This document shows positions 1-7,787 of a stretch of 30,720 bases of DNA, in pieces. Location of the stretch: contig CAYFSJ010000017.1 in NCBI GenBank assembly GCA_964345765.1, forward strand, positions 1 to 30,720, in the 5' to 3' direction. The stretch comes from DUUI01 sp964345765. GTDB taxonomy: Bacteria; Bacillota_I; Bacilli_A; Erysipelotrichales; Erysipelotrichaceae. The notes under the pieces are model-generated. The model was given only the letters and a program-made list of their open reading frames with translations. It did no database searches and was not told the DNA's origin. Position 1 is the first letter of the stretch, and each line of letters opens with the position of its first letter. The translations under genes and the position numbers were made by a program.

Positions 1-1086
1 ATCGATAATAATGAACCAACTTTAGATCAAGATGTGGTACTAGAGAATAATGACAATGAAGTTGATGAAACTAATGATATAAAAGAGCCAGAGACTATAC
101 AGGTTGATGACAATTTTTATGAAACTGAATCAATTTTGTTGCATCAAAATGAACATCGATCACATGTCATCAAAGGAGATGATGAATTCTTTTACTTAGT
201 GATTGAAAAGCCACTTGAATTTCAAGAGGTTGGCCAGCTACCCAATCCTTCATCAGAAGTTTATAAAGTTGATATAGAGACTCATGAACAGACTCTAGTT
301 AAGGAAATGAAAGAGAAACAAACCATTTTAGATATTGAGAACTATCAGGGCATTGATTATGCGATAGTCTTAGCGCATCCTCAAGAAGACGATGTTACTA
401 TCAAAATCATTAAAGACTTTTTTACCGAAAATGAAACGACGATTGATGAATATCCATATATCTTCTATTCAACTAATATTTTTAGAAATTATAATGATAA
501 ACTCTATTACTTTCGACTAAGTGATGAAATGGCTTTTAGTCTAATTCACATTGATGGTCAACAAGCTGATGATGATTATACAGAAGAACCATCAAAAATT
601 ATTAGGTATGATTGGGTTGAGGACATAATAAGTCAAGACAATCAGTTAATCATGGTTGTTTATCGACAAGAAGACAGTAGTGACTATACATTGAAAGCCT
701 ATTTTAACGATGATGTTATTGAGAAAAAACTTCCTCATGAACCGTCTCGCTTCTATTCATTTAAAGACCGTGTTTTAATTACAACTGATGAAGAAGAAAA
801 CATGACTGAGGCTAGGTGGCTAGATTTAGCGACCACGGAAATATTACCAGCTGATGTTAATTATCAAATCGATGGCTATAGGATTGAATCTCTCACAAAT
901 GATCTGGCTATTGTTTATGAGTATGGAAAGAAATTTGATATGGTTTATGTCAATGATGACTATCAGTTTGAAGTCACTGAAGTTCCAGAATTACTGTATA
1001 CACTTAATGTCACGAAATTAACGGATAACAAATTATTATTGGATATGAAGAATAATGAATATCTAATACTTACACTAAATCATTAA
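1..1086 (+). CDS. Acidic beta-rich hypothetical protein, 5' end outside window
   Basis: The reading frame is open from the first base, so the gene is truncated at its 5' end and the GTG at 34 is probably only an internal codon. The visible part is about 361 residues, very acidic at its start (runs of Asp, Glu and Asn) and then made of repeated short hydrophobic/acidic strand-like units with Tyr, Phe and Trp, such as YYFRLSDEMAFSL and IRYDWVEDII. That pattern fits a beta-propeller or other all-beta extracytoplasmic protein. No catalytic motif or membrane segment is visible, and any signal peptide or lipobox would lie upstream of the window. A terminator follows directly. I do not recognise the family. 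That it is a real gene is fairly certain; its function is unknown. Confidence 0.75.
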   Translation: MDNNEPTLDQDVVLENNDNEVDETNDIKEPETIQVDDNFYETESILLHQNEHRSHVIKGDDEFFYLVIEKPLEFQEVGQLPNPSSEVYKVDIETHEQTLVKEMKEKQTILDIENYQGIDYAIVLAHPQEDDVTIKIIKDFFTENETTIDEYPYIFYSTNIFRNYNDKLYYFRLSDEMAFSLIHIDGQQADDDYTEEPSKIIRYDWVEDIISQDNQLIMVVYRQEDSSDYTLKAYFNDDVIEKKLPHEPSRFYSFKDRVLITTDEEENMTEARWLDLATTEILPADVNYQIDGYRIESLTNDLAIVYEYGKKFDMVYVNDDYQFEVTEVPELLYTLNVTKLTDNKLLLDMKNNEYLILTLNH

Positions 1087-1098
1087 AGAGACTCATAT

Positions 1099-1134
1099 AA
1101 AAACCCGTCCACTCAGTGTTAATGGGTTTTTTAT
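1099..1134 (+). terminator. Rho-independent terminator of the first gene
   Basis: An A-rich arm ending in ACCC pairs with GGGT followed by a run of T residues. It lies 12 bases after the stop codon at 1084-1086. The T tract is on the + strand, and the A-rich left side could also serve the converging gene at 1167-1769. Confidence 0.7.
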
Positions 1135-1166
1135 AATAAGACGGTTTTAAACAGTAGCAAAACTTT

Positions 1167-1769
1167 TTATGTTATCTCAATCAATTGTTTTTCTTTATCA
1201 ACTATCTCTATACTTATTTGATTGTTAGTCATTTCAATTAATTCATCAAAAAGTGATTGATCATAGACATCGAGTTTAAAAATCATTTGTTGATCATAAA
1301 TTCGATCAGTTATTCTGGCCTTAGGTTCAATCTTTGTTTCAATAATATTCATTAGATTATAGTCTATGTTTATTTTAACTTTAATCACTTCTAAATACTG
1401 ATAGAAAGTTTGATAGTTTAACCCATTAGAAACAGCCTGACCATAGGCTCTGATAAGACCACCACGACCTAAAAGGGTACCACCAAAATAACGGACCACA
1501 ATACAACAGACTTCATTAATTTGGTTACCTAATAATGTTTGAAGCATAGGTTGACCAGCTGTATTAGAAGGTTCGCCATCATCAGAAGCATAATGAATAT
1601 CGTCAATGACCACCGCTAAACAATGATGATTCGCATTCGGATGTTCTTTGCGAAGTTGTTGTTGATGGTGTTTAGCCTCATCCAACGATTTAACATGATA
1701 AAAATAAGTAAGAAATTTAGATTTTTCGACTTCAATCGAAGTCACTTCACCCAGCTTAATAATTTTCAT
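1167..1769 (-). CDS. YigZ/IMPACT family protein (UPF0029)
   Basis: This 200-residue protein has the IMPACT family layout: an N-terminal domain with the conserved DDGEPSNTAGQPML stretch at about residues 63-76 and the signature RYFGGTLLGRGGLIRAYG at about 93-110, then a smaller C-terminal domain of about 70 residues (DUF1949-like). Bacterial members (E. coli YigZ, B. subtilis YvyE) are full length at about 200 residues; their role is poorly defined, and the eukaryotic relative IMPACT affects translation control through GCN1/GCN2. It runs opposite to the degV pair, with 87 bases between the two starts. The start codon has no Shine-Dalgarno, and a candidate -10 ends 6 bases before it, so the mRNA may be leaderless. 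Family call is secure; cellular role is not. Confidence 0.93.
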   Translation of the reverse strand: MKIIKLGEVTSIEVEKSKFLTYFYHVKSLDEAKHHQQQLRKEHPNANHHCLAVVIDDIHYASDDGEPSNTAGQPMLQTLLGNQINEVCCIVVRYFGGTLLGRGGLIRAYGQAVSNGLNYQTFYQYLEVIKVKINIDYNLMNIIETKIEPKARITDRIYDQQMIFKLDVYDQSLFDELIEMTNNQISIEIVDKEKQLIEIT

Positions 1770-1775
1770 AGAAAT

Positions 1776-1784
1776 AGTGTATCA
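1776..1784 (-). promoter_or_regulatory. Candidate extended -10 for the YigZ-family gene, leaderless geometry
   Basis: On the minus strand the sequence reads TG-A-TACACT, and exactly 6 bases separate the hexamer from the ATG whose first base is 1769. Transcription would start at or next to the A of the start codon. No Shine-Dalgarno and no convincing -35 are present. TACACT matches the -10 consensus only moderately. Confidence 0.45.
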
Positions 1785-1807
1785 TATTTATGAACAATTC
1801 TTTTTGT

Positions 1808-1835
1808 TTGAATATCAAACTAGTTTTGTTATAAT
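1808..1835 (+). promoter_or_regulatory. Promoter of the tandem degV operon
   Basis: TTGAAT at 1808-1813 and TATAAT at 1830-1835 are separated by 16 bases, and the -10 is preceded by TG plus one base (extended -10). A GAGG ribosome binding site at 1847-1850 precedes the ATG at 1857. Confidence 0.65.
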
Positions 1836-1856
1836 TGGGCAGAAAAGAGGAATTAT

Positions 1857-2717
1857 ATGAATAGAATAGCAGTTGTTTTAGATAGTACTACTTTACCTTC
1901 AAAAAAATTAAAAAATAATCCAGATGTTTACGTTGTGCCTTTAGAAGTCATCGCCAATGGGGAAACCTATGTGGATGGCTTAGACATCCATGAAGAAGAT
2001 TGGATTCGCTTTTTAGAGGAAGACGCAACGATGTCTACCTCACAACCTTCACTAAAAAATACGTTCGAGGTCTTAAAGAATGTAAAAGAAGGTAACTATG
2101 ATCATGTTTTTGTATTGACCCTAAGCTCCCATTTATCGGGAACACATAATGGTTTTGAGTTAGCCCAACAAGAACTACAGGTGCCAAACTTAGAAGTGAT
2201 CGATACATTAAGTGTTGTGGGTCCAATCACAATTATGGCCGAGAATATTTTTGAGTATAACCAACAAGGTCGAAGTGTTGATGAAATACGCGATATGATT
2301 TATACAATGATGGATCATTGTGAGACCTATATTCATCCTGGCACACTCAAACGTTTAATGTTCTCAGGACGAATGAATAAAGCGGTTGGTTCCTTGGCAA
2401 ATCTGTTAAAATTAAAAGTGTTATTAGCCTTAAAGAATAAAGCTGAACAAATTGATAAGCACGATGTCTATCGGACCGAGAAAAAACTAATCTCTGAAAT
2501 TGTTAGTCAGTTTGATAAGATGGGTGTTAACTCAAAAGAATGGGTTATCTTTATTTTAGAACTACAAGCCAAAGAAAAATCAGAAGTTTATGAAAAAGCC
2601 ATTAAAGATCATTTTGGAGATATTGAAGTTCGACGTGAAATGTTACCAGGTGTTATTGCCACCCATGTTGGATTAGGTGTCATAGGAGTTCAGGCTGTTA
2701 AGAAAGAGATTAACTAA
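1857..2717 (+). CDS. DegV family fatty-acid-binding protein (first of tandem pair)
   Basis: DegV/FakB proteins bind a fatty acid; in Gram-positive bacteria FakB presents it to the kinase FakA, which makes acyl phosphate for phospholipid synthesis. This 286-residue copy has the family's hallmarks: DST near residue 9, TSQPS at 61-65, SSHLSGT at 90-96 and SGR at 170-172, giving a two-domain fold of normal length. The start has a GAGG ribosome binding site and a good promoter upstream. Its stop codon shares one base with the start of the next degV gene, so the two are translationally coupled. Neither fakA nor another lipid gene is in the window, so the FakB role is family inference. Confidence 0.94.
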   Translation: MNRIAVVLDSTTLPSKKLKNNPDVYVVPLEVIANGETYVDGLDIHEEDWIRFLEEDATMSTSQPSLKNTFEVLKNVKEGNYDHVFVLTLSSHLSGTHNGFELAQQELQVPNLEVIDTLSVVGPITIMAENIFEYNQQGRSVDEIRDMIYTMMDHCETYIHPGTLKRLMFSGRMNKAVGSLANLLKLKVLLALKNKAEQIDKHDVYRTEKKLISEIVSQFDKMGVNSKEWVIFILELQAKEKSEVYEKAIKDHFGDIEVRREMLPGVIATHVGLGVIGVQAVKKEIN

Positions 2718-3577
2718 TGAAAAATATCGCTATTATCGTCGATAGTTCAGCGGTCTTAGATCCTGTTATCCAAAATCATCCAGATGTTTATACTGCTCAT
2801 TTAACACTGAGTGTAGAGGAACAAGCTTATCTTGATCAGCTTGAGTTTTCCCATCAACAAATCCTTGATGCGCTCAAAGAAGACAAGGTAATGACCTCCG
2901 CAATGCCTTCTCTTGGCGAGATTATGCGAGTCTATAAAGAGGTTGACCAAAAAAACTATGATCATATTTTTGTTTTAAGTGTCTCCAGTCATGTTTCAGG
3001 AACCCACAGTGGGTTTGTTATGGTACAAGAAGAGTTGAAAATCAAACATTTAGAAGTGATCGATACCTATAGTATTGCTGGGACGGTTGGATATATGACT
3101 CAAGTGCTCTTAGACTTGGCTCAACAGGATGCTACCTTAGAACAGATGAAACTAGCGATAAAACAGATTATTGATAATACCATCGTTTATATCTTACCTA
3201 ATAATTTAGAAAGACTCGTAAAGTCAGGTCGTGTCCATAAGGCGGTTGGAACGCTAACCAATCTATTAAAACTAAAAGTGGTTTTGGTCTTTAAAAACAA
3301 AGGAAAACAAATTGAGAAATGGGATATTACCCGTACTCAGAAAAGAGCTTTAAGTAAGATTGCGGACGCACTCAAACAATTTGGGGTGACGACCAAAGAC
3401 TGGAAGTTAATTATCTTAGATATTGATGAAACTAGTCCAGTTGCTGAAATGAAAGCAGCTATTAAAGAAAAATTTAATGATATTGAAGTTCTCCTTCAAA
3501 ACCTCCCATCTACTTTAGCACTACATGGTGGTTTGGGGACTATCGTTATACAAGCAGTTAAGAAAGTAAACTATTAA
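2717..3577 (+). CDS. DegV family fatty-acid-binding protein (second of tandem pair)
   Basis: This protein is also 286 residues and aligns with the preceding DegV without obvious gaps: DSS at 9-11, TSAMPS at 60-65, SSHVSGT at 90-96 and SGR near 170. The pair shares stretches such as SGTH and LTNLLKLKVV/LANLLKLKVL, so they arose by tandem duplication but have diverged well. The TSQPS motif has become TSAMPS, which may change the lipid carboxylate pocket. Translation starts on the last base of the upstream stop codon and probably depends on it. Role as in FakB-type proteins is inferred; paralogues often differ in acyl-chain preference. Confidence 0.93.
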   Translation: MKNIAIIVDSSAVLDPVIQNHPDVYTAHLTLSVEEQAYLDQLEFSHQQILDALKEDKVMTSAMPSLGEIMRVYKEVDQKNYDHIFVLSVSSHVSGTHSGFVMVQEELKIKHLEVIDTYSIAGTVGYMTQVLLDLAQQDATLEQMKLAIKQIIDNTIVYILPNNLERLVKSGRVHKAVGTLTNLLKLKVVLVFKNKGKQIEKWDITRTQKRALSKIADALKQFGVTTKDWKLIILDIDETSPVAEMKAAIKEKFNDIEVLLQNLPSTLALHGGLGTIVIQAVKKVNY

Positions 3578-3580
3578 AGA

Positions 3581-3613
3581 AAACACCAAGGGCATTTACC
3601 TTTGGTGTTTTAA
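3581..3613. terminator. Bidirectional terminator between degV pair and nagZ
   Basis: AAACACCAA at 3581-3589 pairs with TTGGTGTTT at 3602-3610, with T-rich tails on both strands. It ends the degV operon on + and nagZ on -. Its right arm is part of the last codons of nagZ (stop at 3596-3598). Confidence 0.75.
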
Positions 3614-4750
3614 TTTGAGGATTGATTTTACTTTCATATCAAGCAGTTCTTCTTTATCAGGATTTTGTTGGATATGTTCTACCAAAGCCTCAAAAGCTTC
3701 TTTTAGATTGGCTGGCATAAGAATAATATCTCCACCCGCTTCAAAGACTTGTATGGCAGCCGCCCCAGCCGAGTACTGATCACTAATGGCTTTCATCGAC
3801 ATCGAATCGGTAATGATTAATCCTTCAAAGTTTAAAGTCTCTCTCAATAATGTATGAATTTCTTTAGACATAGAAGCCGGATATGAATCATCAGTAATAT
3901 TAGGCGTTAAGATATGAGCCATCATCACCATATCAGTCTTGGCAATAATGCCCGATTCAAATGGAATTAACTCGAGCTGTTGTAACGATTCGAGTGTTTT
4001 GTCTGTAGTTACTTCTTCAAAATGAGAATCGGTTGATGTATCTCCATGACCTGGGAAATGTTTAATACTGGTGTGGATGCCAGCTTCATGAAATCCTTGA
4101 ATGGCTGAAGAGACCATTTGAGCCACAATATGTGGATCATTTGAAAAAGCTCGTGCCCCAATGACTGGGTTGTTTGGGTTGCTGTTAACATCTGCTACTG
4201 GTGCGAAGTTCAAGTTAAAACCATAGTCTTTTAGATAATTCCCTATGGTGAGTCCTAATTGGTAAGCTTGGCTAGGGTCGTTGGTATTTCCAATGACTTC
4301 CATGTTGTTAAAGGTAGGAAGATTGAAGTTAGGGTTGTTGGCTAAGCGAGAGACCATGCCACCTTCTTCATCAATTGAGATAAAAGGTTCTATTTTCGAT
4401 TGTTGTTTGAGTTGATTAATCAATGTTGTCATCTGTTGGGGATTATCTATGTTCTTATCAAAGAGTATAAATCCGCCGACTGGATATTGATTAAGGGCGC
4501 TTATCAGATCTTCATTTAATTGAGTGATTCCTATGGCGTCGATATCTTCTAATTGATCGACACTTAACGATGTGTCTAAGCCATCGACCCGTATGATGAA
4601 GAGCTGTCCTATTTTTTCTTGGAGGCTCATACTACCGAGTTGTTGGTCGATGGGGTCTATTGGTTCAATGGGCTCAACCGGATCACGCTTAACCTTACAG
4701 CCTGAAATTATTAGGGAAATAAACATGAGAACAAGTAAAGTCTTATTCAT
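3596..4750 (-). CDS. nagZ: Beta-N-acetylhexosaminidase, GH3 family lipoprotein (NagZ type)
   Basis: A 384-residue glycoside hydrolase family 3 enzyme that removes N-acetylglucosamine from peptidoglycan fragments during wall recycling. A lipoprotein signal ends in the lipobox LIISGC (Cys18), followed by a short linker of EPI/DPI units, so the enzyme is expected on the outer face of the membrane as in B. subtilis NagZ. The family motif KHFPGHGDT lies at 230-238. The Asp-Ser-His at 241-243 matches the Asp/His acid-base dyad of Gram-positive NagZ, and Asp315 in ITDSMSM is the predicted nucleophile. The C-terminal domain of the longer B. subtilis protein is absent. The start lies 1 base after the stop of the small membrane protein gene upstream, so both are one transcript. 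Confidence 0.93.
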   Translation of the reverse strand: MNKTLLVLMFISLIISGCKVKRDPVEPIEPIDPIDQQLGSMSLQEKIGQLFIIRVDGLDTSLSVDQLEDIDAIGITQLNEDLISALNQYPVGGFILFDKNIDNPQQMTTLINQLKQQSKIEPFISIDEEGGMVSRLANNPNFNLPTFNNMEVIGNTNDPSQAYQLGLTIGNYLKDYGFNLNFAPVADVNSNPNNPVIGARAFSNDPHIVAQMVSSAIQGFHEAGIHTSIKHFPGHGDTSTDSHFEEVTTDKTLESLQQLELIPFESGIIAKTDMVMMAHILTPNITDDSYPASMSKEIHTLLRETLNFEGLIITDSMSMKAISDQYSAGAAAIQVFEAGGDIILMPANLKEAFEALVEHIQQNPDKEELLDMKVKSILKLKHQR

Positions 4751-4751
4751 A

Positions 4752-5054
4752 TTAGAGACCTCTTTTCAATAAACGATTGGTAAAGATAAAACGAGTAAGA
4801 ATTTGAAAGTATAAATAACTCACCAAGACGACTAAAAAAAACATAGTTGCTTTAATCACAATGGCATTAATCAGTGGTTCAGTAGTCGCAGGCAGTTTGA
4901 AAATCATCACAAAAAACAAGATTGATAGTGGAACCAAAACTAATGAGGCCACACTAAAAGTAATTATTCTCAATAATTTAGGTGCTTTAGGCGACATCGC
5001 ATAATCAAAAAATAGATCCAAGATAAACTCCACAATTAATTCTAAAATAAACAT
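4752..5054 (-). CDS. Small membrane protein, unknown function
   Basis: This 100-residue protein has hydrophobic segments at about residues 29-51 and 62-90, and a hydrophobic, acidic N-terminus (MFILELIVEFILDLFFDY) that could be another membrane-associated helix. The end is basic (NRLLKRGL), favouring a cytoplasmic C-terminus. I recognise no family. It is the first gene of a two-gene transcript with nagZ, one base apart, so it may act at the envelope; that is inference from context. The ATG follows AGGA, and a good promoter lies just upstream. Confidence 0.75.
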   Translation of the reverse strand: MFILELIVEFILDLFFDYAMSPKAPKLLRIITFSVASLVLVPLSILFFVMIFKLPATTEPLINAIVIKATMFFLVVLVSYLYFQILTRFIFTNRLLKRGL

Positions 5055-5078
5055 AGTCGTTCCTACTTTCCTTCGTCA

Positions 5079-5107
5079 ATTATAATTGGTGTCATCCCTT
5101 AATACAA
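5079..5107 (-). promoter_or_regulatory. Promoter of the small membrane protein-nagZ operon
   Basis: On the minus strand TTGTAT (5107 to 5102) is followed after 17 bases by TATAAT (5084 to 5079). The ATG begins at 5054 with an AGGA ribosome binding site between. Spacing and hexamers are close to consensus. Confidence 0.7.
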
Positions 5108-5152
5108 ACACTTTTAAGTAACAACAAACAAGAAACATTAGCTCTATTGATG

Positions 5153-5158
5153 TATAAT
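5153..5158 (+). promoter_or_regulatory. -10 element of the third degV operon
   Basis: TATAAT preceded immediately by TG, 21 bases before the ATG at 5180. No clear -35 is seen. The nearby ATG at 5147 lies inside this promoter and so is not the translation start. Confidence 0.55.
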
Positions 5159-5179
5159 AGAAGACAAGGAGTGAACACG

Positions 5180-6025
5180 ATGAAAATAGCAGTATTAACA
5201 GACAGCGGTAGTAATTACTATGCTGAGAAAATTGAAAAAGAAGGTCTTTTCTGTGTCCCGCTACAAGTCATTGATAATGAGGTAGGATATCGAGAAGGCG
5301 TCGAAATTAGCTCCATCGAAACATATAATTTAATTCAAGAAGGAAAGATGTTAAAAACATCCTCACCACTCGTCTCAGATGTTGAAGACATGTTTGATCG
5401 CATTATCGAACAAGGCTATGATGGGGTCTTTGGCGTCAACATTACTAGTGGACTATCCTCAACCATTAATATGGTTAGTATGGTCGCCCAACAAAAAGGC
5501 GTTAAATATGATTACTTCGATTGTTGGACCACAGCCAGAGTACAGCTACAATGTGCACTCAAAGCTGTTGATCTCTTCAATGAAGGAAAAGACTTTGAGC
5601 AAGTAAAAAGTGAACTTAAAGAAATGGCTGATCACTCAATAACCTTTGTTATTCCAGTCGATATGGACCATTTAGTCCGGGGTGGACGTATTACCCCAGT
5701 GGCTGGTAAGTTCGCAGGATTATTAAAGATTGTCCCAATTCTTTATCTCAATGAAAAGACAGGTGGAAAGAACGATTCATACAAGAAAGTTCGAACTCTC
5801 AAAAAAGCATTTAGTACCGTAGTTAATCATATGGTCGAAGCAGGGGTCGACTCAAGCTATAAGATCTGTGTCGCCCACGTTAAAGATGAAGCGGCCGGTC
5901 AACAGCTCTATGATATGATCTTAGAAGAAATTCCAGATGCGGATATTTATCTTGTTGATTTGGTACCAGTTGTAGGTGTCCATACTGGTTTAGGTGCGGT
6001 CGCCACCCAATATGTTAAGAAATAA
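5180..6025 (+). CDS. DegV family protein, divergent third copy
   Basis: The ATG at 5180 is chosen because AGGAG at 5167-5171 precedes it and the upstream in-frame ATG at 5147 overlaps the promoter. The 281-residue protein has the DegV fold signals but in altered form: DSGSN at 8-12, TSSP at 60-63, TSGLSST at 89-95 in place of SSxxSGT, and RGGR near 167 in place of SGR. It is therefore from a different DegV subgroup than the tandem pair at 1857-3577. It heads a run of overlapping genes: the sirtuin gene starts inside its last five codons. Fatty-acid binding is a family inference. Confidence 0.92.
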   Translation: MKIAVLTDSGSNYYAEKIEKEGLFCVPLQVIDNEVGYREGVEISSIETYNLIQEGKMLKTSSPLVSDVEDMFDRIIEQGYDGVFGVNITSGLSSTINMVSMVAQQKGVKYDYFDCWTTARVQLQCALKAVDLFNEGKDFEQVKSELKEMADHSITFVIPVDMDHLVRGGRITPVAGKFAGLLKIVPILYLNEKTGGKNDSYKKVRTLKKAFSTVVNHMVEAGVDSSYKICVAHVKDEAAGQQLYDMILEEIPDADIYLVDLVPVVGVHTGLGAVATQYVKK

Positions 6026-6578
6026 AAGACGAGTCATCGCCTTAACCGGAGCGGGTATCTCTAAAGAAAGTGGAATAGACACCTTTATGGAACGCCCAGA
6101 AGTTAGAGATGCACTCTATCGGGAAGTTGCCCAAAATAATCCAGAACATTATCGTCAGACAATTCGATCGATGAAACAACAGGTTGACAAGGCTCAACCA
6201 AATGATGCTCATCTGGCCTTGGCACAATATGATGTTGAGATTATTACGATGAACATAGACTCACTCCATGAAAAGGCAGGGTCAAAACCACTCAACTTAC
6301 ATGGTACCTTACCACTGGATAGTGAATTAGATTATTGTGAGACACTCTATAATAAACCAGTTTTATATAGTGATATGGCACCAAATTATCCGCGTGCCAT
6401 TGAAAAAGTATTAGAATTAAAAGAAGGAGATGTCCTATTAGTGATTGGGGCATCCACTTCGACTGCGATTAGTTATCAACTTCAAATGTTGGCACAAGCC
6501 AATGGTGTTAAAGTGATACAAGTTCAAAGCAATGCCAAAGACAAAGTTCGTCCACTCTTAGAGGAGTTATTTGATTAA
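6012..6578 (+). CDS. Short SIR2-family (sirtuin-like) protein without a zinc ribbon
   Basis: The NAD-binding sirtuin motifs are present: GAGIS at 13-17 followed by SGI, TMNIDSLHEKAG at about 79-90, the catalytic His in LHG (His97) and GASTST at 147-152. At 188 residues it is shorter than the usual 230-270. The zinc module that normally follows the catalytic His is missing: only one Cys (in DYCETLY) is found and there is no CxxC pair. The ATG at 6012 overlaps the end of degV by 14 bases; GTG at 5994 is an alternative start that would add six residues. The last base of its stop region is the first base of nfo. It may be an NAD-dependent deacylase, or a related NAD-binding enzyme such as an ADP-ribose transferase; activity is uncertain. 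Confidence 0.85.
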   Translation: MLRNKRRVIALTGAGISKESGIDTFMERPEVRDALYREVAQNNPEHYRQTIRSMKQQVDKAQPNDAHLALAQYDVEIITMNIDSLHEKAGSKPLNLHGTLPLDSELDYCETLYNKPVLYSDMAPNYPRAIEKVLELKEGDVLLVIGASTSTAISYQLQMLAQANGVKVIQVQSNAKDKVRPLLEELFD

Positions 6579-7465
6579 TGTTAAAGTTAGGAAGTCACGT
6601 CAGTCTTAGCAGCCCAAAATACATGGTCGGGGCTGTAGAAGAAACCATCCAATATGGTGCCAATGCCTTTATGATTTATTCGGGTGCACCACAAAATACC
6701 AGAAGAGTCTCTACTGAACTCTTTCATCTTCAAGAAGCTAAATTATTAATGGAGGAAGCGAATATTCCCAAAGAGAATGTTATTTTACACGCCCCTTATA
6801 TTATTAATTTAGGCAATACGATTAAAGAATCAACCTATGAATTAGCCGTCAATTTCTTAGCTCAAGAAGTCTTGAGAGCCCAAGAAATGGATATAGACGT
6901 TATTGTTTTACACCCAGGAGCCCATGTAACTGCAGGGGTCGAAGCCGCAATCCCAAAAATCATTGAAGGACTCAATGAAGTCATGTCACAGGTTGATATG
7001 AAACAGACGATTATTGCTTTAGAGACGATGGCCGGTAAAGGGACAGAGATAGGTCGAAACTTTCATGAGTTAAGGGCCATTTATGATGGTGTCAAACATA
7101 AAGAGAATATCGGTTATTGTTTAGATACTTGTCATATCCATGATGCAGGCTATGATTTAAAAGACTTTGACCAGGTGTTAGATGAATTTGATCAGATTTT
7201 AGGTTTAGACAAGCTTAAAGTAGTTCACGTTAATGATTCAAAAAATGTGATGGGAGCTAAAAAAGATCGTCACGCCAATATTGGTTTTGGTGAGATAGGG
7301 TTCGACAAGATGATTGAGATTATCTATCATCCACGTTTAGCCCATTTACCTAAAATATTAGAAACACCTTATATTGAGAAGAAATCGCCATATAAGGAAG
7401 AGATAGAAATGATTAAGAAGAAAGAGTTTGATCCAAGTTTAATGGAGAGGGTAAGTAAGCGATGA
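6578..7465 (+). CDS. nfo: Endonuclease IV (AP endonuclease)
   Basis: A 295-residue AP endonuclease that cleaves DNA 5' to abasic sites in base excision repair. All metal ligands of the trinuclear zinc site can be placed: His71 (LHAPY), His112 (LHPGAH), Glu149 (ALETM), Asp183 and His186 (DTCH), His217 (VHVND), Asp230 and His232 (DRH) and Glu262 (LETPY), and GSHVS opens the protein as usual. Length is typical. The start overlaps the sirtuin stop by one base, and the next gene starts 4 bases before its own stop, so it sits inside a coupled cluster. The family and activity are secure. Confidence 0.97.
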   Translation: MLKLGSHVSLSSPKYMVGAVEETIQYGANAFMIYSGAPQNTRRVSTELFHLQEAKLLMEEANIPKENVILHAPYIINLGNTIKESTYELAVNFLAQEVLRAQEMDIDVIVLHPGAHVTAGVEAAIPKIIEGLNEVMSQVDMKQTIIALETMAGKGTEIGRNFHELRAIYDGVKHKENIGYCLDTCHIHDAGYDLKDFDQVLDEFDQILGLDKLKVVHVNDSKNVMGAKKDRHANIGFGEIGFDKMIEIIYHPRLAHLPKILETPYIEKKSPYKEEIEMIKKKEFDPSLMERVSKR

Positions 7466-7776
7466 AAAGAAAAGATGATTTAATGTCAAAAGGCTTTTAT
7501 GCCATTATCATCCTCATCTTAGCATGGGGTATCTTAGGCGCCATCTATATTGGTGTAAAAGAGTTTTTAGCCGTAATCGGTCATTTCACTCATTGGGAGT
7601 TTGGCCAACAATTTTATGATGCATCCAAAGGAGTTGGAATTCATCTTTTCACGGGAATCTTTTTACTAACCATTTCAGGTTTTCTAATTTGGATGGGGCG
7701 CAAGTTCTTACTTTGGATTAATGAAGATTCTAAAACGAAAAAAGCACAACGATATAAACGTAGAAATTACAGATAA
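7462..7776 (+). CDS. Small two-helix membrane protein, unknown function
   Basis: This 104-residue protein has predicted membrane helices at about residues 11-31 and 59-79, joined by an aromatic, His-containing outer loop, and ends in a strongly basic cytoplasmic tail (KTKKAQRYKRRNYR). It overlaps nfo by four bases (ATGA type) and ends 11 bases before transketolase, so it is part of the same transcript. No family is recognised and no catalytic residues stand out. Confidence 0.75.
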   Translation: MKRKDDLMSKGFYAIIILILAWGILGAIYIGVKEFLAVIGHFTHWEFGQQFYDASKGVGIHLFTGIFLLTISGFLIWMGRKFLLWINEDSKTKKAQRYKRRNYR

Positions 7777-7787
7777 CAGGAGGAATT

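Noticed and set aside
1857..3577. Tandem degV genes as an assembly duplication
   Set aside because: The two genes differ throughout at DNA and protein level, so they are old paralogues.
5147..5179. Upstream ATG at 5147 as the start of the third degV
   Set aside because: It overlaps the TATAAT promoter element; the ATG at 5180 has AGGAG in front and gives the normal DegV N-terminus.
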